In this document: one piece after another, positions 36,936 to 48,962 of the stretch
Layout: every line of letters begins with the position of its first letter
Numbering within the stretch: position 1 is the stretch's first letter
Assembly: GCA_963966185.1 (NCBI GenBank)
Contig: CAWZYM010000114.1
Location: 407,001 to 471,000, forward strand
Length of the DNA: 64,000 nt
DNA from: Rhabditoides inermis
Lineage: Eukaryota; Nematoda; Chromadorea; Rhabditida; Rhabditidae
Direction of reading: 5' to 3'
Translations under genes and position numbers: made by a program
The notes under the pieces: generated by a model
What the model was told of the DNA's origin: nothing
Seen by the model: only the letters and a program-made list of their open reading frames with translations
Database searches by the model: none

Positions 36936-37870
36936 AGAGAAAGAGAAAGAGTCGGGTACGGTAGCGTGTACTCGCTGGGACATGACTTGCGCGCTTTCGC
37001 AAAGAATTCTGCACGCACTATAGGGAGGAGCCAGGGTGCTATGAGAAAAGGTGCACTGCAAATACGAAGTCCCACAACACTGTGACTTCATTCAGTTGTA
37101 AGTCGCTGTAAACAACGCACGTGTTTGAGCTGAAGAAACCATACGAACCGCTGTAAATCACTCGTGTTTTCTAATCAGCGTCGAAAACGTCTACAGTAAA
37201 CCCGAAGGTCGTAAATTTTCGAGAATGCTGCACCCACCCACCCGCGCCCGATAGTCAACTGGGACAAACAAAAAAGTGGCGTATGATACGAGTGAAACGA
37301 GATCATTTTCCCATTGCAAGTGTCACTTTCAAGTGCCGTCATTTGGAGGATACGCCTCGCCTCTCCCGACTTATGAATTATGAATACGCGAAACGACCGA
37401 CGGGAAAATAGCGGTTCGAGTATTTTCGCGGTGGCTGCATAGGCAAAACTCGAAAAACGACTCCAATGAGATTATGATAGTCAGAATAATAATTTAAATG
37501 TGGCGGCTATATATGATTTATTTGTCAGTGGGTAAGGAAGCGCGTGAAAGAATGCACCTGTCTGATTTTCTCAACGAATTTTGTTAGCTGAGTCGGAAAT
37601 CAAAGAGCAGTGTCTGAAAAAGCAAGAGAGTGAACGGTGTCCACAACTTTACACGAGTGAAAAAAACAAGTGCTGTTTTCCCGTGGCCACTCTGGATTAG
37701 GGGATTTTTATTTCGGATAAACGGGGAACGAATAGATCAACGAAGCCTGGCAGATATACATAATGATGTAAGAGTTGGTTCTGAGAAAAACGTAGGGAAA
37801 GGGTTCAGGAGATGGAATTGTTGAGAAACAGAGGAAGGAAGGAGAAGAAGAGGAGGAGGAGGAGGAGAAG
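36230..37870. other. 5' flank of neuropeptide gene
   Basis: No gene supported. Two ATGCAAAT octamers (36242, 36422), a GA/GAAA tract (36889-36951) and otherwise mixed sequence up to the duplication breakpoint. Confidence 0.5.
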
Positions 37871-38298
37871 AGAACCCTCTGTTTTTCGTTGATTCATTTG
37901 TGTGAAGCCGGAATTGCCAGTGTGAGAACGGCTTATGTAACGGTTGCGATAGAATCGCGTCACTCAATTAAGTGTTCCGCGTAGAAATCAAGATTACTAG
38001 ACAGAACGAGAAAAAAAGTCACACTGCTTTGTACATACCAATCAAAACCAGGAAAAAAATGCATAAAATATGTGTTTTAACGCAGATCATTATCGACAAA
38101 ATGTCATGCGACTCTGAAAGAAAAGCGAGTCATTTACAGAAACAGATGGCGGATTGACTACATACATAAAGAGCAAGTCAATATCGTAAAGTCGACACCC
38201 GCAAATGGTATTGAGTGCGTGACACCGTGTAATAAGGTCTGATTATGAATATGTTATAGTTATTGTACCTTACAATCTCATGTACAATACTCTCATCT

Positions 38299-38308
38299 CT
38301 CTCTCCCT

Positions 38309-38393
<85 letters not shown>
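38299..38393 (+). repeat. CT microsatellite (copy A)
   Basis: Pure CT tract; the equivalent in copy B (47474-47618) is longer and interrupted by CCCT. Confidence 0.95.
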
Positions 38394-38454
38394 AGGTTAC
38401 TATGGACGGACAAAGGCACCCATTCGTGCGCATTTGAATGGAATAAAAAATTAA

Positions 38455-38913
38455 CGAGGGAGGTGTTATATGTCCTCCACTCGGATTTACTTCATAAGAT
38501 AGAAATTGAAAGCCCTTAGCCTACTGTTTAACATCTCAAAAAATCAGCTGCCCTCGTTTCGGTTTAGGCATACTTTACGTAGAAAGTAACAGGAAAAAAT
38601 TCGAAGTCCAGACACTCGCTGGAGGCAGTCATCCACGTTTTTGACCTTAACTCGGCTATAAATCGATGAAATCTCATATTTTTTGATGAAAGCTATAGTC
38701 TTCTATAACTATTAGGGACCCACTCCGATAAGAATAGTTCAACATTCGTGACACAAAGCACAGTAATCTGGTATCAACTTTAAACGAAGATTACGGTACT
38801 TTAATGGACACGAGGGCAGCTGAATTTTTGATATGTTGTTAAGGAGATCAAGAGCTTTTAAATGGTGCCTTCAGATTGTAAATCCGAGTGGAGAACCTAT
38901 AACACCTCCCTCG
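38455..38913. mobile_element. TIR element with TAA target duplication, copy A only
   Basis: 459 bp with inverted ends of about 35 bp beginning CGAGGGAGGTGTTATA. It is flanked by TAA at 38452-38454 and 38914-38916. Copy B at about 47663 has the uninterrupted site. A 3-bp TAA duplication fits PIF/Harbinger-type elements. Confidence 0.85.
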
Positions 38914-40199
38914 TAAGCGAAATTTGTGATCTACTTGGAATAGTCTAGTTCAGTGTTATTCAGTTTTTTCAGTAATAATAAAACTTTAATGTTGGCTCTG
39001 ACTCAGACGTGCTATTATGAGTTATGAGTGCAAACTGCCATTGTCACGCAGTATTTTTTGTCTGGCTTGTAGTGGTGGTATGGTTTCACTCACTTACTCA
39101 CCCTCTCTGTTCTCTCTATTCTCTCTCACTGTTCCCCCCCCTCTCTCTCCCTCTCTCTCTCTACTTTCTAACTGTCTCTTTCTCTCACTCTTTGTCTGTC
39201 TGTCTTTATTTTTTCCACCGTACCCCGATGTATCATGGAACTAACCAATAACTAAAACTTTGCGGAAGGGACATCCGTACAACTCTCACAAGTTTCATAC
39301 TAGTTTTTCAATCATCTTTTTTTGTAAAAAAAAGACATGGAGTTTGAGAAACGAAAAGGACATGAAAAGACAGTGATCGACACTAACAAAAATGTCAACA
39401 TTACAGTAAGAAAAGAAAACCAACGAGGCGTTAAAACGTTTTTTTTTTGAAAAGCAAAGAACAAAGATGACGGAAAATGACGAGATGGTGTTTTATTTAG
39501 ATGCCACCGAGACATTGTGGTATGAAATGAATTTTAGGCATCAGTTATGAACTCGACTCGCTTTTCTCTCTCACACAAACAGAACAATTTCCATTACAAT
39601 TATTGACTTGGTGAGACTTCAATGAAGAGAAAAAAATCGTCGGGACAGGAGTCGAGTAGAGACTAGAGGACTAGACGTAGCTACTTTTTCTGCGAAATTG
39701 TTGTTCTCTTTCTCATGTTTATCTCTCTTGGTTCGAGGGGTTAAAGTGACAATTTCACGTATAAATGAAGTTTAGTCGATTTCCTAGTTAAATTTATTAT
39801 CGTCATATCGTAGTATCGTGATATCGTAATATCGTAATATTAATTTTATCGTAATATAATTCTGTATAATTCTGTAGTGTTCTTAATTAAATTGTCTCTC
39901 GTCGAATGAATGCAAAACGATGATGATGGATTATGGAAGAGAAAATACGATTGCATGATAATTCGAATAGACACTGGAATACAATAGAGTGGATTACGAC
40001 TGCGTAGTATTCAATTTTCATCATACATACATAGTAAGCATCCAGAAAAAAACACAACAAGTTTATATACCAATTCATCAGCACAATGATTATGATAACT
40101 TTCTAACACAGTGATTGTTTTAATTCGTTAAAGTTGTAAGTGTTTGTCGTTGTCGCATCGCGTCCTTCCCCTAAAAGTGTGTAGTATGATCTAAAAAGT

Positions 40200-43010
40200 T
40201 CATGTGAAATACCTCCGAGCACGTCTCAGCGCAGCAAACTGTGGGAACAGCGAAAAGAGAATGGTTAGTGGAAGAAAGATCGCCATCAACACAATGAGTA
40301 GAACTTCTGAAAAACCTTAGGTCAGTCCTCTTATTGGCTAGATCGACGGTTGTATAACTGCTGACAAAACAACTTAAAGAAGAACTCCGGGGAAAATAGG
40401 AATGCCGGTCAATTGTGGCAAAATGATACTCAGGAACACGATTCTGGCAATGAAAATTCCGAGAGGCTTCAAAAAGTTACATTTTTTTCCCCGGAGTTCT
40501 TCTTTAAAAAAATTGCACGTAATACGAGTGAACATCAACCACTCACTATTATTCTCGGCCGTTTCGCGTCTCTCACTCAGTGCCTTGGAGTGAGCTCGCA
40601 ACTTTTGTATCAAAAACAGGTTGCTTTTCTCGAGAAGAGTGTCTTTGCCGCTCATCAGACGTTCTAGAAAGAAAAAAAACAACTATGTCAATTAATGTTT
40701 GGACAAAAAACCATCCAGCAAGGCAAGATTCCACATTTCAAAATATGGCTTGAACATCTGAATACGAGTTTTTGGGGACATTTTCGGTGTTCGACTCACA
40801 TTACACGCTTGGTGTTTCTTGCTTTCAGAGTCACAATGACACTCTAGTATCAGCATGCTGAAAAAAATGCTATTAGTGACATTGACATCGAAACTACGGA
40901 ACACACACACACACAAACAAACACAATGTAAACTTGCCGATAAACAAACAAACAAATAATCAACAACAAAAACTCACATGTCGGACGCGCTATTGACTGA
41001 CATTTCGTTGCACAATGGCTCACTCTTTGGTGTATTTGCATCTTGCCGCGGCATACTAGTAGCATCGCAGCCCATCTTGAACTCTCGATCGCCCGTTATC
41101 GGCTTTATCGAGTAGCTAACGAAACACGAACTGCTCTGAACATTGTTGTTGTTATTATTAGTTCTTGTCTGTTTGCTCGCACTGAAGGACAGCTCTGATA
41201 CTGCGCGCTGGAGAGGGCTGTCGAGAGTTGTTTCAGACTGTGGTCGCTGGTAACGTTGGCTTGCATATGCAGACATAGTCTCGTGTCGTTCAGCGGATTC
41301 TGTTTCGCCAACGTCACCATTTGCGAGATGATGTTCACGTACTGTATATACACATATGTTTACATAGTTAAATTAGATCGAAAAAGCACCGTTCGCTGAC
41401 AGTTGTAGGTGTGACAAGCGCAAGTCAGTGTTTTGTTCTTGAAGTGGCAACCGCGATGGAAAATCTAGCAAAAAACTGAACTAAAAAAAGGCAGCTGCGT
41501 ACTATACGTACGGTTGATCGAGACGCTGCCAGTTCGACTCTTGTATTGTAGTGCCTATCAGCGTATGCAACCACCAAACACGTTTTCTGAATGTAGTGAT
41601 TGGAATAATTGATTAGTCAATAACTGATTGAATCTCCACTCACAGCTATAGAAGAATCGATTTTCATTGAAGAAAACAGGTCTTCTAGTTCCTCCAGGGA
41701 AACTTTTGCGGATCTGGTAGTGAGACATGCTGTGTCACTCACTAAAAGTTGAAAAAATCCTATCGCTTTTTTAAATAATATTTTTAATAAATAAAAACTC
41801 ACACGTCGCAGAATCTCCATGGAACAGTGTGCGCTCGTGGAACATTGTTCTCGCGATGACATTGTTTGTTTGCCAGAGAAGGTGAATCTTAGGTGAAAAA
41901 AGAAGACTCTAACCGCCTAGATGCTTGTTCACTCACGTCGTATGAGTCGTAAATCGCTTCGGCTCCCAAAACGGTCAAAGGCCGTTTTTGAACAGATAAC
42001 GAACGTGGATCGAATAAATATCGACGTTGACTCACTTTTTTAAAAGATTGAAGCAACGTCTAAAACAGCATAGCTCGATCCTTTACTCGTAATCAAAACA
42101 AACATACTTCTGTGTTCATGTAATCATTGCACACCCCATCTGTCTCATTTGACGGAAAACATACTGCGTAGAAGTGCGTTGTTTCGACGCCATTCGAAAA
42201 CGTTTTCAGAGGGTTCGTGATTTGTCTGGTATCATTCCGGTCAAAGATGGCATATTCCTACAAAAAATATTCACATCAGGGAAGAAATGAGATGACAATT
42301 TTCACATAAGTTACATATGTATACTGTCCCGATCACAAGCTTTGACCATTCGGCCGTGACGTCACGGCCGAATATAACACGTATATAAGACCGCAACAGT
42401 AAATTTTTGACAAACATTGTAGAAATCTTTGATGTTTTCGTTTTGTTGACGTAAAATGTGTCATGTTCCATTTTTTTCTGTTCCCTAGTCACTCGCTGGC
42501 TAGAATGCAGAAATTTTGGACTCTTTCAGGATTTGGAAGATGATTTATGCAAAATTGTAGTTGATGAGACATCGCCTCTTCACCGCTTGCTGGCCTGGCT
42601 AGAAAACCGTGCACGGTTTTCTAGCCAAGGTTCTCCCCAACCACTGCTGGCTAAAAAACCGTGCACGGTTTTTTAGCCAAGGTTCTCCCCAACCACTGCT
42701 GGCTAGAAAATCGTGCACGGTAGAACTAGAAAAACGTGCACGGTTTTCTAGCCAGCAGGCGAATGGATGATGAGGCAATGATGTCAACTTTGATGTCTCA
42801 TCAACTCAACCGTGGCAAGAGGCAAAGATGTCTCATCAACTACAATTTTGCATAAATTATCTTCCAAATCCTGAATGAATCCAAAAATTCTACATTCTAG
42901 CCAGCGAGTGACTAGGGAACAGAAAATTTATGATTTATCTTCGGTTGCACCAAATTCTACTATATGTAGAACACATTGAAGTTTTCTACATTGCTTGTCA
43001 AAAATCGGTC

Positions 43011-43045
<35 letters not shown>

Positions 43046-44273
43046 CGTACCAGTATGGCCCACGGGTTGCGCATCGAGTTGTGGCTGAGCTGGCTGGTCT
43101 GCAGGTAGGCGGGCGTCGTGTAGTCCTGCATGTAGACCACGTGAGTGAAGCACGGACCGCCTTGCAGCTGGAACACGAGTAGGGTTTCGTGTTATATGTC
43201 CGTGTCCCCTCTCGTTTAGCCCCGAATCCAGCCCATGACAGACCTTCCCACCATCAATATCAATACACGACAATGGATTGAACGATAGGAGAAAGAAAAT
43301 GCACATTTGTAGTAATAAGGAAGAAGTTGCACTTGAACTATTTCAGTGTCCCCAAACGTTCCATCGCTCGAACGTTTTGCTCAGTGCGACAAACTACAAA
43401 CTACATAATGCCACAGATGCGATATGTACCTCTATGTTTTTCTCGGACGCGCCTCTGTAGCGTGGATTGAGCGCCCATGCGTGACACTTCATGCCCGCCA
43501 GCTCTTTGAACTTTGCCATCTCCGGTCTGAACATGTGCAAGAGAACTGTAGGCGCGGAAACGCCTTCTTCAAAACTTTTCGAAAACTCGTGCGTAAGAAG
43601 GAGTTTCGACAAGACTGGCCGCTACTTGAAAGTGTGCTCTGAGTCACCTGTTTCTTCGATCTGATTCCGTAGGCCGAAACCCGTCTCCACCTGCTCCATA
43701 ATACCAGCTTTTCATAACATTCTTCTGGAAGAATAACATTCATCGAAAGAGAGATAGAGAGAGACAGAGAGAGAGATGGTGAGCGAATAGCCCCTTTAAC
43801 ACACCAGGTTGTCGTAGTTGTTGCATTTCGACTCAAAACACGCATAGGATACCACTATATATTCCTCTTTTTTGTATCTGCTTGCTAGATGTCGAACGCT
43901 GACGGAATATGTCGACTGCAATTAGTTTACCAAGTACATGTAATGACAAATAAAAATCGTCCTCATCCTCTTCCGCAGGCAGAACGCCCCAAGAAAGTTT
44001 CAGGAACCATCTTTCAGAGAAATATTTTGAGACAGTGCCTTTAGTCATGTCATGTATGTAATCTGATATAATATCATCTGTCGCATAATTATGTTATGAA
44101 CTCCTAACGAGAAAGAGATTCTCTGGAGAGATATATGTAGCTCAATATATATATATGTTTTGTGTAAATAAATCTATAAATAGAACAATGATCTACCGGA
44201 GGGTCTACGTGAATTATTTTTTTAAAGATACAGTGGCCTATTTCTGACAATGTTTGATCTTTTGACATGACGA

Positions 44274-44320
<47 letters not shown>

Positions 44321-46307
44321 TTTTAACGAAAGTGCACGTGGTGATCGGAATCGATCATCGCAGCGCAATATTTCGAATTCCCGCGCTACTCTCGCACTAA
44401 CTGGTCCTCTTCTTTTCGCGTGCTCTCTCGCTTTCGCAACGGTCATTCGCCGTCATCTCGCACAGTGAGCGGGTATGTCACAGGCAAAATGGGCGATGAG
44501 CGGAGAGGGGAGGGCGAATAGGCCCCTGTATCTTCAAACACATCTACACTCGCGTTGATGAGCGTTGAACGCGAGCTTTACAGCGCTACACCAGCGTTAC
44601 TGCGTTACACCGGCGGCGCTACTCACCCTCTGCTCGAAGTTTTGCGGCGTCACTTGAGCGTCGCGAACGCCCATCCGAATCATGTCAGGCAGGAGGTTGA
44701 CCTCATTTGCTGGAAAGTATGCCTGAAATGAGGTGTACAATTAACATGTACAGTAATAAAGCTGGTCAAACGGCGCCAAACGAACGCACAGCCCTTGTTC
44801 GGGTCTCTATTGACAACGAGCTGAGCCTTAGTCTATAGGGTGTCCCCCCGGTTCACGGTACGGCAGCCATCTCGCCGCATATTTTCCAGACATCATTTCA
44901 TCGCATTCAGCCGCACTATCGGTCCGCGCAAGACCATTCGACCGCGCGAGTCGCGCGCTTTGCGGTCTGATTTTAGGGAAATCAAGGTGATTTGCAATTC
45001 TGATGAAGCAGAGTTGCTCACCTTTTAGAGCTAATAACTCCTTCCGGAATTGATGAATCTTTCCAATTTTCGGATATGTGGTGTGAACCCCCAGCCCCCA
45101 TAGAACTCTAGATTTCGATTTTTGAATTTCGCTTTAGTTCTCTTTATCGTTCGATAACCACGTTTTCGAGGTTGTTCAATAGGTAAAATCTGGAAAACCT
45201 AATAACTCACTTTAAATCCATGCTACAGAACCCAGTTTGAGGGAGAAGATACTTTGATAGTGTCCGCACAGAACTCTAGTTTTCGATTTTTCATTTTCTT
45301 TCATTTTTGCCGTGTTTTTGGAGTAAAACCCCGATATTTCTCAAATTTGCATAAAAAGCTCGTCATTTCGCCCCTGTCTGGCCGACCGCCGATAATTCGC
45401 GTACCGTGAAAATGGGGGATACCCTATAGTGAATTCTAACACTTGAAGATACAGGGGCCTATTCGCCCTCCCCTCCCCGCTCATCAGCCATTTTGCCTGT
45501 GGCACACTGCTAACTGCGCGAGATTGCAGCAAATGACCTCTCACACAGGCGAGAGAGCACGCGAACAGAAGAGAGGCAGGCGGCGCAAGAGATGACGGTG
45601 GCGGGAGTTCAAAATGTTTGCGCTCATCAAAGCGTGCGATGATCGATTCTGATCGCCACGTGCACGTAGAAAACGCGTTCAAATCGCACTCCGATGACCG
45701 TTTTGTCACTCATAAATGATTAGAAATTGTCAGAGATAGGCCCCTGTAGTGACCAAAGACCACCGAAAATGGACCACCATTTCCCAGCGCTAACCAAACC
45801 ATCTCTCATGCGTGCAATATGTACATGAATGAGCGATTCTGGATAAATATACGATTTGATTCGAGGCCCCTATATCTTTGACGAATGATTTTTCCAGATG
45901 CCTGTTTTCGCACCGCTGACTTGGACCTGTTCATCATCAAAAGACGACTACGTGATGAAACGCCCACTTCGAAGGTGCAGAAGGTACCCAGGGTGGGGGT
46001 GAGCATAAATGATTCGCGGGGATTGTGTCCATGCCGTATCATTCCCATGTAGCACATGTGCTCGCGAAACTCTGCAACGAGTCGTAACCCAACTACTTTT
46101 CGTATTGTTCCTAGAAGACTTCATTTCGGAATGTCTAGATATACCCTGGAAACACGTAATCGCTCACCGTCATAGTTCCACGTGGCGTTAGTAGAGTTCG
46201 TCGCCGCAGCCGTGTAGTTGAAGAGTGCGAAAAGGAGGAGGAACAGCCTGACATCGGCGAGATATCGATCGATTCGACGGCACGGAAGGGAGAAGGACTC
46301 ACCGCAT
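40200..46307 (-). CDS. Gene X_A: unrecognised type I membrane protein
   Basis: Sixteen exons: 46303-46307 (ATG), 46168-46246, 45968-46071, 44627-44722, 43648-43724, 43430-43526, 43051-43167, 42108-42257, 41937-42059, 41803-41887, 41644-41741, 41183-41341, 40978-41135, 40712-40857, 40547-40663, 40200-40306. All junctions stay in frame, giving about 571 aa. It begins with a signal peptide (MRLFLLLFALFNYTAA) and has many N-glycosylation sites and cysteines (HMCYMG, MKCHAWALNPRYRG, GGPCFTHVVYMQDY, CFVSYSIKP, ECHCDSESKKHQACN). Near the C-terminus is one hydrophobic helix (VLLIVLMAIFLPLTILF) followed by a basic tail ending ARRYFT. The donor at 40712 is weak but is the only one found that keeps frame. 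I do not recognise the family. It is intact and paralogous to X_B. Confidence 0.75.
40374..40507. mobile_element. Short TTAA-flanked MITE (copy A)
   Basis: 134 bp with inverted ends AGAAGAACTCCGGGGAAAA between TTAA sites, in an X_A intron. Copy B has a longer version at 49137-49404, so insertion predates the duplication and copy A later lost about 135 bp. Confidence 0.75.
42348..42373. repeat. 26-bp perfect palindrome centred on TGACGTCA
   Basis: Each half reads ATTCGGCCGTGAC and its complement. The centre is a consensus CRE. Present only in copy A, just outside the foldback element. Confidence 0.85.
42387..43015. mobile_element. Foldback element, copy A only
   Basis: About 630 bp whose two halves are inverted copies. 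The outer ends share TAAGACCG...TTTTTGACAA...ATTGTAGAAA. Inner arms of about 115 bp begin CTAGTCACTCGCTGGCTAGA. The centre contains two perfect 30-bp palindromes (42597-42626 and 42649-42678, each around CCGTGCACGG) and a degenerate third. It abuts a TA microsatellite. Copy B lacks it at about 51225. Confidence 0.8.
43014..43043 (+). repeat. TA microsatellite (copy A)
   Basis: Adjacent to the donor of X_A exon 43051-43167. The copy-B equivalent (51266-51337) is about three times longer. Confidence 0.95.
44216..44535. mobile_element. MITE with TACAGGGGCCTAT-type ends, inverted relative to 45432-45750
   Basis: Left end AGATACAGTGGCCTATTTCT and right end AATAGGCCCCTGTATCTTCA are inverted repeats. 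The interior includes a TA tract (44277-44317) and a segment (GTGCACGTGGTGATCGGAAT...) matching the reverse complement of 45600-45680. Most of it is missing from copy B near 53360-53390. Confidence 0.6.
44836..45426. mobile_element. TA-target MITE, copy A only
   Basis: 591 bp with inverted ends TAGGGTGTCCCCCCGGTTCA and (reverse complement) TAGGGTATCCCCCATTTTCA, both leading into CACGGTACG. It is flanked by TA at 44834-44835 and 45427-45428. Copy B at about 54162 has the single TA (GTCTAGTGAAA). This is the Tc1/mariner pattern. Confidence 0.88.
45432..45750. mobile_element. MITE with TACAGGGGCCTAT-type ends
   Basis: Inverted ends AGATACAGGGGCCTATTCGC and ATAGGCCCCTGTAGTG. A matching copy lies in duplication copy B (about 54181-54473), so it predates the duplication. 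Confidence 0.65.
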
Positions 46308-46588
46308 CGCGACCGCCCGCCGCCGTGGGAGGAGGAGGAAATGACGGGGTCGAAAGATCTTTCCTACCACATGTTCACACCCCTCTCTCTTTATGTAAAG
46401 TTGAATTGTCTTCCGTTCACGTGTCTGGCCGCTTGTTCACAGTCAATGAACAGCGAGAGTAACGTTCATTACGGCGTTTCGCCTCTAGGTAAAGCTTTAT
46501 CTACAAAATACAATGTAACACGTACGAAACGTGAATGCAACGGTTTATATTATTTATTATATTATACCCATAACCCATATAAACGCGT

Positions 46589-46945
46589 TTACAAATCGGC
46601 GGCGATAGTGTTCAGAATGGGCGAGTAGACCATCTTGGCGGCATTGAGGCCCCAGATAAAGTCGAGGTGGTTGAACTGCGGCAGGTGGTTGTTCTCCTGC
46701 AATGACGTCATCTCTCTCTCCCCCTCTCTGTTTGTCTGTCTGTCTGTCTCTCTCCCTCTCCTTCTCTCTCCCTTTCTCTCTTTCTCTCTCATACTCTCTC
46801 TCACAATGCCCCTCCCTCTCTCTCCCCTCTCTCTGTGCCACACCTTGAGCACAGTGGGGTTGAGGTTAGGGATGAGATATCCCGTGACGTCATCCTCATC
46901 CGCCAGCACATCGGCGTCCGACCAGTAGAGGTAGATCGGAACGTC
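46589..46945 (-). pseudogene. Stranded last two exons of a lipase (copy A)
   Basis: 46844-46945 and 46589-46696 duplicate the last two exons of the lipase at 55315-58544. Splice sites, frame and stop are intact, and they differ from copy B by very few residues (for example PILNTI versus PILKTI). No upstream lipase exons exist in copy A. They can be used only if splicing skips the whole of X_B, so they are probably relics. Confidence 0.85.
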
Positions 46946-47554
46946 CTGAACGCGTGAACTTATACGTTTCATAAGTAAGTTATCTGTATCTCAACTAACC
47001 CGAACTCATATGTTTCATTCCAAACCAAGGCGTGGCCAGTATTTTCGAAAGAACCCTCTGTTTTTTTTCGTTGATTCATTTGTGTGAAGCCGGAATCGCC
47101 AGTGTGAGAACGGCTTATGTAACGGTTGCGGTAGAATTGCGTCACTCAATTATGTGTTTCCGCGTCGAAATCAAGATTACTAGCGGACATACCGAGAAAA
47201 AAAGTCTCACTGCTTTATACATACCAATCAAAACCAGGAAAAAATACAAAAAAATTATGTGTTTAACACAGATCAAAATAGACAAACGTCATGCGACTGC
47301 GACTCTGAGAAAAAGCGAGTCAAGTACAGACAGAAACAGGTGGCGGATACATACATAAAGAGCCAGTCAATATCGTAAAGTCGACACCCGCAAATGGTAT
47401 TGAGTGCGTGATACGGTGTAATAAGGTATGATTATGGATATGTTATTGTACCTCAGAATCTCAGGTACAATACTCTCCCTCTCTCTCCCTCTCTTCTCTC
47501 TCTCTCCCTCTATCTCCCTCTCTTCTCTCTCTCTCTCTCTCCCTCTCTCTCCCT

Positions 47555-47613
<59 letters not shown>

Positions 47614-48962
47614 TTCAGGTTACTATGGACGTGCAAAAACACCCATTCGTGCTCTTTGAAAGGGAAAAAATGAAGCGAAATTTGTGATCTATTTGGAATA
47701 GTCTAGTTCAGTGTGATTCAGTTTTTTCCATAACTAATGAAACTTTAATGTTGGCTCTCACTCAGACATTCTATTATGAGTTGTGAGTGCAACCTAACAT
47801 TGTCACGCAGTATTTTGTCTGGCTTGTAGTGGTGGTATGGTTTCACTCACTTACTCACCCTCTCTGTTCTCTCTATTCTCTCTCACTGTTCCCCCCCCCC
47901 TCTCTCTCCCTCTCTCTCTCTACTTTCTAACTGTCTCTTTCTCTCACTCTTTGTCTGTCTGTCTTTATTTTTTCCACCGTACCCCGATGTATCATGAAAC
48001 TAACTAATAACTAAAACTTTGCGGAAGGGACATCCGTACAACTCTCACAAGTTTCATACTAGTTTTTCAATCATCTTTTTTGTAAAAAGAGATATGGAGT
48101 TTGAGAAACGAATAGGACATGAAAAGACAGTGATCGTCACTAACAAAAATGTCAACATTACAGTAAGAAAAGAAAACCAACGAGGCGTTGAAACGTTTTT
48201 TTTGAAAAGCAAAGAACAAAGATGACGGAAAATGACGAGATGGTGTTTTATGTTTTATTTTAATGCCACCGAGACATTGTGGTATGAAATGAATTATAGG
48301 CATGAGTTATGAACTCGACTCGCTTTTCTCTCTCACACAAACAGAATAATTTCCGTTACAATTATTGACTTGGTGAGACTTCAATTAAGAGAAAAAAATC
48401 GTCGGGACAGGAGTCGAGTAGAGACTAGAGGACTAGACGTAGCTACTTTTTCTGCGAAATTGTTGTTCTCTTTCTCATGTTTATCTCTCTTGGTTCGAGG
48501 GGTTAAAGTGACAATTTCACGTATAAATGAAGTTTAGTCGATTTCCCAGTTAAATTGATTATCGTCATATCGTAGTATCGTGAACTCGTAATATCGTAAT
48601 ATTAATTTTATCGTAATATAATTCTGTATAATTCTGTAGTGTTCATAATTGAATTGTCTTTCGGCGAATGAATGCAAAACGATGATGATGGATTATGGTT
48701 TAAGGAAGAGAAAATACGAATGCATTATAATCCGAATAGTTTACGCTGGAAAACAATAGAGTGGAATACGACTGCGTAGTATTCAGTTTTTATCATAGTA
48801 AGCATCCAGAAAAAACACAACAAGTTTATATACCAATTCATCAGCACAATGATTATGATAACTTTCTAACACAGTGATTGTTTTAATTCGTTAAAGTTGT
48901 AAGTGTTTGTCGTTGTCGCATCGCGTCTTTCCCCTAAAAGTATGTAGTATGATCTAAAAAGT

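Larger units (their letters stand above)
37871..47049. repeat. Tandem segmental duplication, copy A
   Basis: 9.18 kb that repeats as 47050-55806. Copies align from GAACCCTCTG at the left to GGCCAGTATTTTCG at the right. The A/B junction at 47049/47050 is seamless. It carries gene X_A and a copy of the last two lipase exons. Confidence 0.93.

Noticed and set aside
41136..41182. Alternative reading of 41183-41341 in the frame giving MSAYASQRYQRPQ
   Set aside because: Copy A to B changes are mostly silent or mild in the YVNIISQMV frame but all replacing in the other. A 47-bp intron here matches the short introns seen elsewhere in the window.
45341..45709. 122-codon open frame in copy A (and its relative 54178-54438)
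   Set aside because: Lies inside a MITE whose ends are inverted repeats; no splice context or family similarity.
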